Notes: generated from the sequence alone by a model not told the origin. A stretch of 64,000 bases of DNA from Pseudomonas sp. LBUM920 (GCF_003852315.1 NZ_CP027762.1:2709501-2773500); one strand, 5' to 3'; numbered from the stretch's first letter, positions 50,683 through 60,106 are shown. Program-made: numbers and translations.

Positions 50683-52002
50683 TCAGATTTCTGATCGGGC
50701 ACGCACCGCTTCGATGCGCATGCGCAGCAGGGCGCCGAGGTCGAACAGCGGGCGCGGCGGCAACCAACCGGGCTGCGCACGCTGGATCACCGATTGCAGC
50801 AGCGGCGATTGGTGCCCCGAGGCCCACTCCGCCATCAACCGCCCCCACAGCGTGCCGCGCGCGACGCCGGAGCCGTTGCAGCCAGCGATGGCGTACAGGT
50901 TGTCTTGGACCTTGGCGAAGTACGGCTGGCCGGACCGCGAGGCACTGAGGTGGCCGGTCCAGGTGTAATGGATGTCCTGTTCGGTGAGCCACGGGAAGCG
51001 CCGTTGCAAACCCAGCACATGGCGCTGGCGGCGCTGCAGCAAGTCGGCGTTGGACAAGTCGCGGGTGCGGTACTCGGCGGTGTTGCGAATCATCACGCGC
51101 AGGTCCGGCGTGAGCCGCACGGTGGCACCCAGTGGCCGCGTCGACAGCACGCCCCAGGGCGCGGCGGCGCATTCTTTTTCTGTGAGTGGGCGGGTGAGGC
51201 TGGCACTCAGTTCCATGGGGAACGTGGCGCTTTGGTCCAGCCCGACACGCGGGATAAACGCATTCAGGCACACCAGCACGTGTCGCGCTTCAATACTGCC
51301 CGCACGGCTGGTCGCGCGCAGGGCGCCGTTGCCCGTGCGCTCAAGGCCGGTGATGTCAGTGTTTTCAAACAGGCTGACCGAGGCTGGCAACGCGGCCAGC
51401 AAGCCCTTCACGTACTTGGCCGGTTGCAGCAGGGCGTTGCCGTTGCCGCACCAGATGCCGGCCTGGTAATGCGCGGTGCCGAGTTTCTGGCGCAGCGCCT
51501 CGCCTTGCAGACATTGCGCAGAGGCGCCCAGGGCAAGCAAGGTGGCGAGTGTGTGGTCGACGTGATCGAGCTTGTCGGCGTCATGCACGGCGAAGAAGTA
51601 ACCGTCGTCGCGAAAATCGCAGTCGATGCCATGGCCTGCGATGCGTTGGCGCACCTCGTCACTCGCCGCGCGTGAGATCGCGGTGTCCACTTCAAAACCC
51701 TCGAAGCCTGCGGTGCCCAGCAACTCGCTTTCGGCCGGGTGTTCGTGCGCCACCACAAACCCCGAGTTTCGCGCGGAGGCGCCCTGGGCCGCGCACTGAC
51801 GGTCAACAATCACGATGCGCGCTTCGGGGTGCAGGGTTGCCAGGCTATGGGCGGCGCAGAGCCCGGTGATGCCGGCGCCAATCACCAGCCAGTCGGCCTG
51901 TTGTGTGCCGGTCAAGGCGCTACAAGCGGGCAGGGGTTCGGTTTGGGCTATCCAGCCACAGATATTGTCCACGTGTGCCTCGGCTGCATGCGTTGTTCGC
52001 AT
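50683..52002 (-). CDS. FAD-dependent oxidoreductase (PuuB/gamma-glutamylputrescine oxidase-like)
   Basis: 439 residues of the DAO family. The FAD site VIGAGITGLCAAHSL is near residue 40, followed by VDRQCAAQGASARNSGFV (the family's A-S-x-R-N-S-G). The C-terminal YFAKVQDNLYAIAGCNGSGVARGTL closes the flavin fold. It most resembles amine oxidases acting on gamma-glutamylputrescine. It precedes the polyamine-type binding protein by 20 bp in one operon and is divergent from a LysR regulator, its probable controller. Confidence 0.9.
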   Translation of the reverse strand: MRTTHAAEAHVDNICGWIAQTEPLPACSALTGTQQADWLVIGAGITGLCAAHSLATLHPEARIVIVDRQCAAQGASARNSGFVVAHEHPAESELLGTAGFEGFEVDTAISRAASDEVRQRIAGHGIDCDFRDDGYFFAVHDADKLDHVDHTLATLLALGASAQCLQGEALRQKLGTAHYQAGIWCGNGNALLQPAKYVKGLLAALPASVSLFENTDITGLERTGNGALRATSRAGSIEARHVLVCLNAFIPRVGLDQSATFPMELSASLTRPLTEKECAAAPWGVLSTRPLGATVRLTPDLRVMIRNTAEYRTRDLSNADLLQRRQRHVLGLQRRFPWLTEQDIHYTWTGHLSASRSGQPYFAKVQDNLYAIAGCNGSGVARGTLWGRLMAEWASGHQSPLLQSVIQRAQPGWLPPRPLFDLGALLRMRIEAVRARSEI

Positions 52003-52088
52003 GAATGATTTAAGTCGATGGCTGGAATCTATAGGGGCTTGGGTGATACAACCAACGTTATAAAATCATCCAGCTATTCGGAAATCGC

Positions 52089-52964
52089 ATGGATAAGCTT
52101 CGTCACGTGCCGTCGCTGCAGGGTCTGCAGGCGTTGGTGGAAGTCAGCGACAGCGCCAGTTTCACCCAGGCTGCGCAGACGCTGTGCCTGACCCAGAGCG
52201 CTGTCAGTCGCCAGATCCAGCAATTGGAGAGCCATTTCAGCGTGGCCCTGTTTACACGCACCAGCCGCAGCCTGCGGCTGACAGCCGAAGGCGAGCAGGT
52301 GCTGATTTACGCGCGCAGTATGCTGGCGCAACTCAAAGTGCTGGAAGACCGCATTTCGCCGCACACACGCCCGTTTCGCATCCGCCTGCACGTGTCGCTG
52401 GCCGTGCGCTGGCTGCTGCCAAAGCTGAGTGATTTCTACCGGTTGCACCCGGACATTTCCCTGGCCATCGAGACGGTTGCCACCGAAGGGGTCGAGCCCG
52501 CCGACGACAGCGATGCCTACATTCAGTACCTGCCCACGCCGCCCACTGATCCGGCGTGCCTGACGCTGTTCCGGGAACAGCTGGTGCCGGTGTGTGCACC
52601 TCAAGTTGGCCCGTTATCAACCTTTACAGACCTGCGGCACGTGGCGCTGCTGCACCGTTCAGTCGACCGGCAGGACTGGCGCGTATGGTTGGCCGCCAAC
52701 GGCGCCGGCACGCTGGACGACTACCGGCACATCCCCTTCAACCTTGACGAATTGGCGCTTGACGCCGCCGCGCGCGGTCTGGGCGTGGCAATGACTGACT
52801 TGACCCTGGCGGCCGAATCCATCGAGCGCGGTGTGCTGGTTGTGCCGTTGGGCGAACCGTTGGCGACGGGCGGCGTTTATGCGCTGTGCGTGCAACCGCA
52901 GGCGGCGTCCCACGCAGGCTGCGACGTGGTCATGGCGTGGTTCGCCCACCAGGCGCAACGCTGA
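52089..52964 (+). CDS. LysR family transcriptional regulator (GcvA-like)
   Basis: 291 residues. The N-terminal winged helix-turn-helix is LQGLQALVEVSDSASFTQAAQTLCLTQSAVSRQIQQLE, then FTRTSRSLRLTAEG. A C-terminal LysR substrate domain ends in the GcvA-style EPLATGGVYALCVQP. It is divergent from the PuuB-like/polyamine operon over 86 bp, the classical arrangement for a LysR regulator and its target. A clear T-N11-A operator could not be chosen by eye. Confidence 0.93.
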   Translation: MDKLRHVPSLQGLQALVEVSDSASFTQAAQTLCLTQSAVSRQIQQLESHFSVALFTRTSRSLRLTAEGEQVLIYARSMLAQLKVLEDRISPHTRPFRIRLHVSLAVRWLLPKLSDFYRLHPDISLAIETVATEGVEPADDSDAYIQYLPTPPTDPACLTLFREQLVPVCAPQVGPLSTFTDLRHVALLHRSVDRQDWRVWLAANGAGTLDDYRHIPFNLDELALDAAARGLGVAMTDLTLAAESIERGVLVVPLGEPLATGGVYALCVQPQAASHAGCDVVMAWFAHQAQR

Positions 52965-53037
52965 ACCACAAACGTACAAGATCCAGCGCAAACCGCCTCA
53001 GTAGACTCGCCGGACTTCTTCTACTGCAGGTTTCTCC

Positions 53038-53643
53038 ATGGACATTTTCCTCTACGCCTTCAGCGTCATGTACAGCCCCGGCCCCGTGAACCTGATGGGG
53101 CTGAATGCCGGGCTCACCGGCAAATTCCGTCGCTCCAGCGGGTTCTACCTCGGCGTGGGCTGCGCGATGCTGTTGATGTTCGTGCTGTTTGGCTACACCG
53201 GCGAGGCAATCATTTCTCAGGCGGCGCTGCCGTATATCTCGCTGGTCGGCGCCGTGTACACGCTGTACCTCGCCTACCAGGTGTTCACTGCCCGCACGGT
53301 GGTTGAAGAATCTTCAAGCACGCCGGGCAAGGCCCTCACGTTCTGGAATGGCCTGGTGATTCAGTTGCTCAACCCCAAGGGCATCGTGGCGGTCTTGCCG
53401 ATTACCAGCGTGATGTTGCCGGCGGCGCATATCACCGGGGCGTCCATTGCCGGGGTTTCGGCGTTGCTGGGGCTGGGCGCGGTCGGCGCGCCGTGGATTT
53501 ACGCCTTGCTGGGCGCGGTGTTGGGGCGGCGTATCAACGGCGCGTCGGCGTTCACCGTATTCAACCGGTGCATGGGCCTGGCGTTGGCCGGTTGTGCGTA
53601 TTTCATGTTTCACGCGTTCTATGTTCACCTGATTTCAACATGA
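53038..53643 (+). CDS. LysE/RhtB family amino-acid exporter
   Basis: 201 residues, about five to six helices. The LysE N terminus is YAFSVMYSPGPVNLMGLNAGLTGKFRRSSGFYLGV, where the P-G-P and the G-rich second segment are conserved. The mid-protein NGLVIQLLNPKGIVAVLP carries the family N-P-K/G motif. It would export an amino acid or its analogue. It follows the LysR gene by 73 bp on the same strand and might be part of its regulon. Confidence 0.92.
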   Translation: MDIFLYAFSVMYSPGPVNLMGLNAGLTGKFRRSSGFYLGVGCAMLLMFVLFGYTGEAIISQAALPYISLVGAVYTLYLAYQVFTARTVVEESSSTPGKALTFWNGLVIQLLNPKGIVAVLPITSVMLPAAHITGASIAGVSALLGLGAVGAPWIYALLGAVLGRRINGASAFTVFNRCMGLALAGCAYFMFHAFYVHLIST

Positions 53644-53666
53644 GCGGATCTTGTGATCATCTGGAA

Positions 53667-53684
53667 TATAATGAGTTTGTCTCA
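53667..53684. promoter_or_regulatory. metE promoter region: -10 box and TGAG-N5-CTCA palindrome
   Basis: A TATAAT (53667-53672) overlaps TGAGTTTGTCTCA, a perfect inverted repeat of the MetR-site form (TGAA-N5-TTCA in enteric bacteria). It is 58 bp before the metE ATG. The fit to MetR is partial and no metR gene is present in the window. Confidence 0.35.
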
Positions 53685-53741
53685 CGATGAGTGGGTGTCG
53701 ACAATGGCTGCCATCAAATATCGACATTGGAGTTGTAAGTC

Positions 53742-56030
53742 ATGGCAGTCGCTCATTCCCTGGGATTTCCGCGCATTGGACGCGATCGTGAACTGAAAAA
53801 AGCGCAGGAAGCGTTCTGGAAGGGCGAACTTGACGAAGCCGGCCTGCGCGCCGTTGGCCGTGGCTTGCGCAAAACTCACTGGGCGTTGCAGAAGCAAGCC
53901 GGCATCGAGCTGTTGCCGGCCGGTGATTTCGCCTGGTACGACCAGGTCCTGACTCATTCATTGATGTTCGGCGTGATCCCTGAGCGCTTCCGCCCAGCCG
54001 ACGGCCACGCCACATTGCACACGCTGTTCGGCATGGCCCGTGGCGTCAGCGACAACTGCTGCGGCGGTGCCCACGCCCAGGAAATGACCAAGTGGTTCGA
54101 TACCAACTACCACTATCTGGTGCCTGAATTCAGTGCTGACCAGCAATTCCACCTGGGTTGGGACCAGCTGTTTGAAGAGGTCAAGGAAGCCCGTGACTTG
54201 GGCCACAACGTCAAGCCGGTCGTCATCGGCCCGCTGACCTACTTGTGGTTGGGCAAGGCCAAGGGTGTCGACTTCGACAAGCTTGACCTGCTTGACCGCC
54301 TGCTGCCGCTGTACGGCCAGATCTTCCAGCGCCTGGCTGAGCTGGGCGTTGAATGGGTGCAGATCGACGAGCCGATCCTGGTTCTGGACTTGCCACAAGA
54401 CTGGAAAAACGCCTTTGAGCGCGCCTACAACCAGATCCAGCGCGACCCGCTGAAAAAGCTCGTGGCCACCTACTTCGGTGGTCTGGAAGAAAACCTCGGC
54501 CTGGCCGCCAACCTGCCGGTCGATGGTTTGCACATCGATCTGGTGCGTGCACCGGACCAGTACCCGACCATTCTTGATCGCCTGCCGGCTTACAAAGTGT
54601 TGTCCCTGGGCGTGGTCAATGGTCGCAACGTCTGGCGCTGCGACCTGGAAAAGGCCCTGGCAACCTTGCAGCACGCACATGAAAAGTTGGGTGATCGCCT
54701 GTGGGTGGCGCCGTCCTGCTCATTGCTGCACAGCCCGGTGGACCTGGACCGTGAAGACACGCTGGATGCCGAGTTGAAAAGCTGGCTGGCCTTCGCGGTG
54801 CAGAAGTGCGCGGAAGTGGCGGTGCTGGCCCAGGCCGTCAACGCACCGCAGGCGCCGAATGTACGTGCCGCGTTGGCGCAGAGCCGCGCCGTGCAAGTGG
54901 CCCGCGCGGCTTCAACGCGAATTCACAAGCCTGCCGTACAAGCCCGCGTGGCGGCGATTACCGCCAAGGACAGTCAGCGCCAGTCGCGGTTTGCCCAGCG
55001 TATCGAGCAGCAACGTGCCGGCCTGAACCTGCCGCTGTTGCCGACCACCACCATCGGTTCGTTCCCGCAAACCGCCTCGATCCGCCTGGCGCGCCAGTCG
55101 TACAAAGCCGGCAAGTTGAGCGAAGCCGAGTACGTCGAAGCGATGCACAGCGAGATCAGGCACGCCGTGCAAGTGCAGGAAAACCTCGGCCTTGATGTTC
55201 TGGTGCACGGCGAAGCCGAACGAAACGACATGGTCGAGTACTTCGCCGAACAACTCGACGGCTACGTGTTCACCCGCTTCGGTTGGGTACAGAGCTACGG
55301 TTCGCGCTGCGTGAAACCGGCGGTGATCTTCGGCGACTTGAGCCGCCCGAACGCCATGACCGTGGAGTGGATCCGCTACGCCCAAGGCCTGACCAGCAAG
55401 GTGATGAAGGGCATGCTGACCGGCCCGGTGACCATGCTGATGTGGTCGTTTGCGCGCGAAGACGTGAGCCGCGAAGTGCAGGCGCGTCAACTGGCGCTGG
55501 CCATTCGTGACGAAGTGGTTGACCTGGAGGCGGCCGGCATCAAGATCGTGCAGATCGACGAAGCGGCGTTCCGTGAAGGCTTGCCGTTGCGCCGGGCGCA
55601 GTGGCAACACTACCTGGATTGGGCCACCGAAGCGTTCCGCCTGTGTGCCTGCGGCGTGCGTGACGAAACCCAGATCCACACGCACATGTGCTACAGCGAG
55701 TTCAACGATGTGATCGAGTCCATCGCGGCAATGGACGCCGACGTGATCACCATTGAGACGTCGCGCTCGGACATGGAACTGCTGGATGCGTTCGAAGCGT
55801 TCGCGTACCCCAATGACATCGGCCCCGGCGTCTACGACATCCATTCGCCCCGCGTGCCGGATGCGTCGGCAATGGCCCACTTGCTGCGCAAGGCCGCCCA
55901 GCGGATTCCGGCCGAGCGCCTATGGGTCAACCCGGATTGCGGTTTGAAAACCCGGGGCTGGCCGGAGACAGAAGCGGCGTTGGTCCATATGGTCACCGCG
56001 GCGCGTCAACTGCGGGCTGAACTGGCGTAA
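53742..56030 (+). CDS. metE: Cobalamin-independent methionine synthase
   Basis: 762 residues. 5-methyltetrahydropteroyltriglutamate-homocysteine methyltransferase (EC 2.1.1.14) makes methionine without B12. The N-terminal half has SLGFPRIGRDRELKKAQEAFW. The C-terminal catalytic half has TTTIGSFPQTASIRLAR, VHGEAERNDMVEYFAEQ, GPVTMLMWSFAR, IQIDEAAFREGLPLRR, THMCYSEFNDVI (zinc His/Cys) and WVNPDCGLKTRGW (zinc Cys). Full length is normal. GGAG precedes the ATG. It is monocistronic. Confidence 0.97.
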   Translation: MAVAHSLGFPRIGRDRELKKAQEAFWKGELDEAGLRAVGRGLRKTHWALQKQAGIELLPAGDFAWYDQVLTHSLMFGVIPERFRPADGHATLHTLFGMARGVSDNCCGGAHAQEMTKWFDTNYHYLVPEFSADQQFHLGWDQLFEEVKEARDLGHNVKPVVIGPLTYLWLGKAKGVDFDKLDLLDRLLPLYGQIFQRLAELGVEWVQIDEPILVLDLPQDWKNAFERAYNQIQRDPLKKLVATYFGGLEENLGLAANLPVDGLHIDLVRAPDQYPTILDRLPAYKVLSLGVVNGRNVWRCDLEKALATLQHAHEKLGDRLWVAPSCSLLHSPVDLDREDTLDAELKSWLAFAVQKCAEVAVLAQAVNAPQAPNVRAALAQSRAVQVARAASTRIHKPAVQARVAAITAKDSQRQSRFAQRIEQQRAGLNLPLLPTTTIGSFPQTASIRLARQSYKAGKLSEAEYVEAMHSEIRHAVQVQENLGLDVLVHGEAERNDMVEYFAEQLDGYVFTRFGWVQSYGSRCVKPAVIFGDLSRPNAMTVEWIRYAQGLTSKVMKGMLTGPVTMLMWSFAREDVSREVQARQLALAIRDEVVDLEAAGIKIVQIDEAAFREGLPLRRAQWQHYLDWATEAFRLCACGVRDETQIHTHMCYSEFNDVIESIAAMDADVITIETSRSDMELLDAFEAFAYPNDIGPGVYDIHSPRVPDASAMAHLLRKAAQRIPAERLWVNPDCGLKTRGWPETEAALVHMVTAARQLRAELA

Positions 56031-56041
56031 CGCGATTTACA

Positions 56042-56075
56042 AATGGGGAGGGGGCTTGCCCGCGATTGCAGTGTG
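56042..56075 (+). repeat. Single REP half-element
   Basis: ATGGGGAGGGGGCTTGCCCGCGA followed by the usual TTGCAGTGTGTCAG, with no inverted partner nearby: a solo or decayed REP after metE. Confidence 0.7.
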
Positions 56076-56120
56076 TCAGTCCCGAATGTGGCTGACCTGC
56101 ATCCGGCCTGCAGCGTATGC

Positions 56121-56150
56121 CTGTTATGGCGAGCTTGCTCGTCATAACAG
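56121..56150. terminator. Hairpin between convergent metE and NiCoT genes
   Basis: Arms CTGTTATGGCGAGC and GCTCGTCATAACAG, 13 of 14 paired with a 2-base loop. No T run follows on either strand, so termination strength is uncertain; it lies between two convergent genes. Confidence 0.55.
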
Positions 56151-56160
56151 CTTCTCGACG

Positions 56161-57195
56161 TCAGGCGAGCCGGTCAAAGCCCTTCAAGCGGTACAGCAAC
56201 ACCGACGCCGCCCAGCTGGCGACGAAAATCACGATGATGATGTAGCCGAGCATTCCGAAGCTGTCGTTGAGGTTGCCGATAAAGCCCCAGAAATCACCCT
56301 TGAGCTCCAACTGGTCGGCAATCAGCCCCAGCGCCTCGATGCTGCCGATGATCACTGCCACGACCACCGAGACCAAGGTAATGCTCATGTTGTAGTAGAG
56401 CTTGCGCAGCGGCTTCATGTACGCCCAGCCGTAGGCACCCAGCATCAAATGGCCGTCCAGCGTGTCCACCAGCGACATGCCGGCGCTGAACAGCAGCGGG
56501 AACACCATGATCGACCACGGCGATAAGCCCTGCGCCGCCTGCGTGGCGGAGATGCCCAGCAGGGCGATTTCGGTGGCGGTGTCAAACCCCAGGCCAAACA
56601 GAAAACCCAGCGGGTACAGGTGCCAACTGCGGCTGATCAGGCGAAACAGCGGGCGGAAGATTCGCGCCATGAAACCGCGGTCGGCCAGCAGCAGGTCAAA
56701 ATCCTCTTCGACGTAAGCGCCGCCCTCGCGCACGTGGCGCCAGGCCTTGTAGATCGACCGCAGGATCACCAAATTCATCAGCGCGATCACCAGCAAAAAG
56801 ACCGCTGACACGGACGTGCCGATCACACCGCCAACCGCCTTGAACGCCTCGACATGTGCGGCGGTAAGGGCCACGCCAATCGAGGCCAGCACCACCACCG
56901 ACGAATGCCCCAGAGAGAAAAAGAACCCCACCGCCACCGGGCGTTTGTGCTCTTGCATCAGCTTGCGGGTGGCGTTGTCGATGGCGGCGATATGGTCGGC
57001 GTCCACCGCGTGGCGCAGGCCGAAACTGTAGGCCAGCAGGGCAGTGCCCAGTAACACGGGGTGCTGATGAAACGCCACCAGCGCCCAGAGCCAGGCGCCG
57101 ACGTTAATGGCGATCAAAATACCGTAGATGCCAAACAGCTTGGTGCGAACGTGGCTATTGGAATCACTGAAAACCTGGGCAAGACGCTGGATCAT
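56161..57195 (-). CDS. Nickel/cobalt transporter (NiCoT family)
   Basis: 344 residues with eight predicted helices. The signature RHAVDADHIAAIDN (H-x4-D-H) in helix two binds Ni/Co. Further family segments are FFFSLGHSSVVVLAS, LGFDTATEIALLGIS and FSAGMSLVDTLDGH. It takes up Ni2+ or Co2+ across the inner membrane. It converges on metE and is separated from it by a hairpin. Cobalt supply and B12-independent methionine synthesis are metabolically linked, but shared regulation is not evident from sequence. Confidence 0.95.
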   Translation of the reverse strand: MIQRLAQVFSDSNSHVRTKLFGIYGILIAINVGAWLWALVAFHQHPVLLGTALLAYSFGLRHAVDADHIAAIDNATRKLMQEHKRPVAVGFFFSLGHSSVVVLASIGVALTAAHVEAFKAVGGVIGTSVSAVFLLVIALMNLVILRSIYKAWRHVREGGAYVEEDFDLLLADRGFMARIFRPLFRLISRSWHLYPLGFLFGLGFDTATEIALLGISATQAAQGLSPWSIMVFPLLFSAGMSLVDTLDGHLMLGAYGWAYMKPLRKLYYNMSITLVSVVVAVIIGSIEALGLIADQLELKGDFWGFIGNLNDSFGMLGYIIIVIFVASWAASVLLYRLKGFDRLA

Positions 57196-57313
57196 CCGGT
57201 AAACCCTTTATGCGATGGCACGACCGCTGCGAAGCAGGAGCGGCTCCAGAGGGGAAACTTAATGGATTCTGCCGGCGTCAATGATGAAATCTGCAGGCCA
57301 ATGGGAGGTAATG

Positions 57314-57865
57314 ATGTCGAACATGAACGGGCAACCGGCCGAAGCGGTGATCGAGTTCTGGAAACAGGCGGGCCCCAAGCGCTGGTTTACCAAGGACGAC
57401 GCGTTTGACGCGGCCTTTCGCGACACCTTTTATGCCACGCATATGCAAGCGGCCCGGCGCGAACTGGAAGGCTGGCTGGATTCGGCGCATGGCGCGCTGG
57501 CCTTGCTGATCCTGCTGGATCAATACCCGCGCAATGCCTTTCGTGGCACCGCGCACATGTTCGCCACCGACCCGCTGGCGCGTTTGTACGCGCGGCGGAT
57601 GGTCGACGCTGGCCTGGACCAGTTGATCGAGCCCGAGCTGCGGGCGTTTTGTTACTTGCCGTTCGAGCATTCGGAAGACCCGGCCGATCAGCAGCGCTCG
57701 TTGGTATTGAACCAGCAGCTGGATGCCAGCACCTACCATTGGGCCAAAGAGCACGCCGCGATCATCGAACGGTTTGGGCGCTTCGCGCACCGTAACGAGG
57801 TGTTGGCCAGGGTCACCACGGCGCAAGAGCGTGAGTTTCTCGATAACGGCGGTTTTGCCGGCTAA
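57314..57865 (+). CDS. DUF924 family protein
   Basis: 183 residues, all-helical (TPR-like fold predicted for DUF924). Landmarks are AVIEFWKQAGPKRWFTKDDAFDAAF, LLILLDQYPRNAFRGTA and CYLPFEHSEDPADQQRSL. Its function is unknown. GGGAGG sits five bases before ATG 57314; the adjacent ATG 57311 is too close to it. It converges on and overlaps the lipase-like gene by four bases. Confidence 0.9.
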   Translation: MSNMNGQPAEAVIEFWKQAGPKRWFTKDDAFDAAFRDTFYATHMQAARRELEGWLDSAHGALALLILLDQYPRNAFRGTAHMFATDPLARLYARRMVDAGLDQLIEPELRAFCYLPFEHSEDPADQQRSLVLNQQLDASTYHWAKEHAAIIERFGRFAHRNEVLARVTTAQEREFLDNGGFAG

Positions 57866-59295
57866 GCCTGTGTCAGGTTTTCCTTGGCGCGGGCCGGGCG
57901 CAAGCGCCGCAGGCCCTTGAGGTCGACGGCCCAGCGCAATGCTTCAGTGGCCGACGGGCGCGGGCCCTGGGTGATCGCGTGTTCATCCGTGGTGAGTGCA
58001 CCGAGGTAACCTTGGGCACCGCCGCGCTCGCTCCAGTAGTGGGTGTGGCTGAGCCATGAGCGTGCGAGCCAGCCTTTGCGCGAGCCCACGGTCACCGGCA
58101 AATCCAGCACGCCTGCGCCCATCACCGGGCTGACCGGGCCCGCGACGATGTCGCCAAACAGGCCATAGGGCGCGGGAAAATAGAGGTTGGTCCAGCGCGT
58201 CACTGCGAATGCTGCCGCGTGGTGCAAATACTGGGGCGTGAAGGGTTTCTGACCGAGCATCACCGGATGACGCGCATGGTAGCCGTATCCCTTTTCGTCC
58301 TGAGTGGGCGGGCAGGCGGGGGCTTCGCGGCGCTCCATGCGTTTTTTGAAATCACTGACGCTGCGCCCCAGCAACAGGCTCGCGTGGGCCATCGGGCTGC
58401 CGACGGTTACCAGATCGGTAATGCGCCACGGGTTGCCCAGGCCGCGCTGCTCGATAAAGGCTTCGGTCTGCTGCTCGCGAAATTTCAAAAGGCTGCCCAG
58501 GCTGCCGTCAAGCGCGGCGCCGGCGTTGGGCAGCGTGTCCTTGATGACCGGTTGCAGCGCTTCGTGATTGGCGTAACGGTTGGCGAGTTCGCGGTTGCTG
58601 GGGATGACTTGGGTGAGCTGATCGTGATGTTCGTGCCACAGATAACCGACGATGTCGTAGGCGATCACGCTGCCCAAACTGTGGCCGACCACGATGATGC
58701 GGTCGTAATCGCCTTTATTGTGCAGGGCACGCAGCAAGGCCACGCCGTCGGCGCGGATCTGCTCGCGCACCACCACGTTCTGCGGGTTGGGGCTGAGGTA
58801 ACGGGCGGCGTCGCCCAGGTAGGACAGGGCCGAGTAACGCAGCGCCAGGCCGATAGCGCCGAGCAGCAACGGCACCAGCGCGAATGGGTTGTCGCTGTGA
58901 TCGAACTGGCCCCAGGCCGTGGCGAGGGTGCCGGTAGCGACCAGCAGCAACAGCAGCATCACCGTCCAGCGCGTGGTGCGCCAGATCGGTACGATGGCGT
59001 CGGGAATATCGCGGCGCGGGCGCTTGAAGATGTCCCAGAGCCAACTGAGCAGATGGCCGACTTTGGTGCCTTGCATCTTGTGGGCCCAGTAATACTCGTA
59101 AAAATCCGTGCTGGTGCGGCCGGACGACTTCAAGACACGCAGGTCGAAATTGCGTGACAGCCGATCCGGCTTGCTCCAGTAGAAGGGCGTGCCGTCGGGC
59201 GTGTCGGCGGGAATCATGGCATCCACAAAGCCATGCAGGGTGTCCATCGGGCGCTGCTCGCCGATGCCGTGAATGACGACAACTGCTTGTTTCAT
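57862..59295 (-). CDS. Membrane-associated alpha/beta-hydrolase-like protein (putative lipase)
   Basis: 477 residues. It starts QAVVVIHGIGEQRPMDTL, an oxyanion-hole-like strand with HG. Two hydrophobic helices (about residues 109-126 and 137-155) split the fold. Then comes RIIVVGHSLGSVIAYDIVGY with the nucleophile elbow GHSLG. Lipase-type acid and His are not certain. It is distinct from classical lipases by this inserted membrane hairpin. Its substrate is unknown, and nothing in the neighbourhood explains it. Confidence 0.8.
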   Translation of the reverse strand: MKQAVVVIHGIGEQRPMDTLHGFVDAMIPADTPDGTPFYWSKPDRLSRNFDLRVLKSSGRTSTDFYEYYWAHKMQGTKVGHLLSWLWDIFKRPRRDIPDAIVPIWRTTRWTVMLLLLLVATGTLATAWGQFDHSDNPFALVPLLLGAIGLALRYSALSYLGDAARYLSPNPQNVVVREQIRADGVALLRALHNKGDYDRIIVVGHSLGSVIAYDIVGYLWHEHHDQLTQVIPSNRELANRYANHEALQPVIKDTLPNAGAALDGSLGSLLKFREQQTEAFIEQRGLGNPWRITDLVTVGSPMAHASLLLGRSVSDFKKRMERREAPACPPTQDEKGYGYHARHPVMLGQKPFTPQYLHHAAAFAVTRWTNLYFPAPYGLFGDIVAGPVSPVMGAGVLDLPVTVGSRKGWLARSWLSHTHYWSERGGAQGYLGALTTDEHAITQGPRPSATEALRWAVDLKGLRRLRPARAKENLTQA

Positions 59296-59469
59296 AAGCT
59301 GATCTTTCCTTGAAAGCTTCGAATGGCGGGGCGTTTTCGCAGACTAGCGAATGGATACGATATTGCCACTGTCGTGGCTATTCCCGCCAGGAATGCCCCC
59401 ATAAAAAACCGCCATTGTCTTTATGGCGCCGCATCTCGTAGCGTGGGTCTTCACCCAAGGAGACCTGCC

Positions 59470-60102
59470 ATGCACCTGCGCCCGCTACGCCTCTATGTGG
59501 ATGCCCAGTTCACCAGCCCCTACGCGATGTCGGTGTTTGTCACCCTGCGCGAAAAAGGCCTGGCGTTCGACATGCTCACCCTGGACCTGGACACCGCGCA
59601 AAACCAGACGGCGGACTTTACCCAGCTGTCGCTGACCCAGCGTGTGCCGACGTTGGTGGAAGGCGAGTTTGCCCTGTCGGAGTCTTGCGCGATCAGCGAG
59701 TACCTGGAACAGGTCTATCCCGAAACGCCGGTGTACTCGGCTGACCCACAGCAGCGGGCAAGGGCGCGGCAGGTTCAGGCGTGGTTGCGCAGTGATTTGC
59801 TGGCGATCCGCCAGGAGCGCTCGACGCTGGTGGTGTTTTACGGGCAGAAGATGCCGCCGTTGTCGCCGGCCGCCGAAGCCGCCGTGCGCAAATTGTTCAG
59901 TGCGACGCAGGCGCTGTTGGCCGGCAATCCACCGTACCTGTTTGGCCAGTGGTCGATTGCCGACCTTGACCTGGCGGTGATGCTCAATCGCCTGATCCTC
60001 AACGGTGACAGTGTGCCAGCCGAATGGGTCGACTATGCGCAACGCCAATGGCAGCGGCCGTCGGTGCAGGCATGGGTCAACCTGCAACGCCCACCGCTCT
60101 AA
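59470..60102 (+). CDS. yfcF: Glutathione S-transferase (YfcF-like)
   Basis: 210 residues. The N-terminal thioredoxin-like domain has RLYVDAQFTSPYAMSVFVTLREKGL; the usual catalytic Ser/Tyr position lies in FTSPYAMS. QRVPTLVEGEFALSESCAISEYL holds the GST cis-Pro and ES motif. The C-terminal helical domain contains LFGQWSIADLDLAVMLNRL. This is the pattern of E. coli YfcF, a GST with peroxidase activity. AAGGAG precedes the ATG. Confidence 0.9.
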   Translation: MHLRPLRLYVDAQFTSPYAMSVFVTLREKGLAFDMLTLDLDTAQNQTADFTQLSLTQRVPTLVEGEFALSESCAISEYLEQVYPETPVYSADPQQRARARQVQAWLRSDLLAIRQERSTLVVFYGQKMPPLSPAAEAAVRKLFSATQALLAGNPPYLFGQWSIADLDLAVMLNRLILNGDSVPAEWVDYAQRQWQRPSVQAWVNLQRPPL

Positions 60103-60106
60103 GGGT

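Noticed and set aside
53644..53741. Cobalamin or SAM riboswitch upstream of metE
   Set aside because: Only 98 bp with no B12-box-like sequence and no conserved stem pattern; too short for a cobalamin riboswitch.
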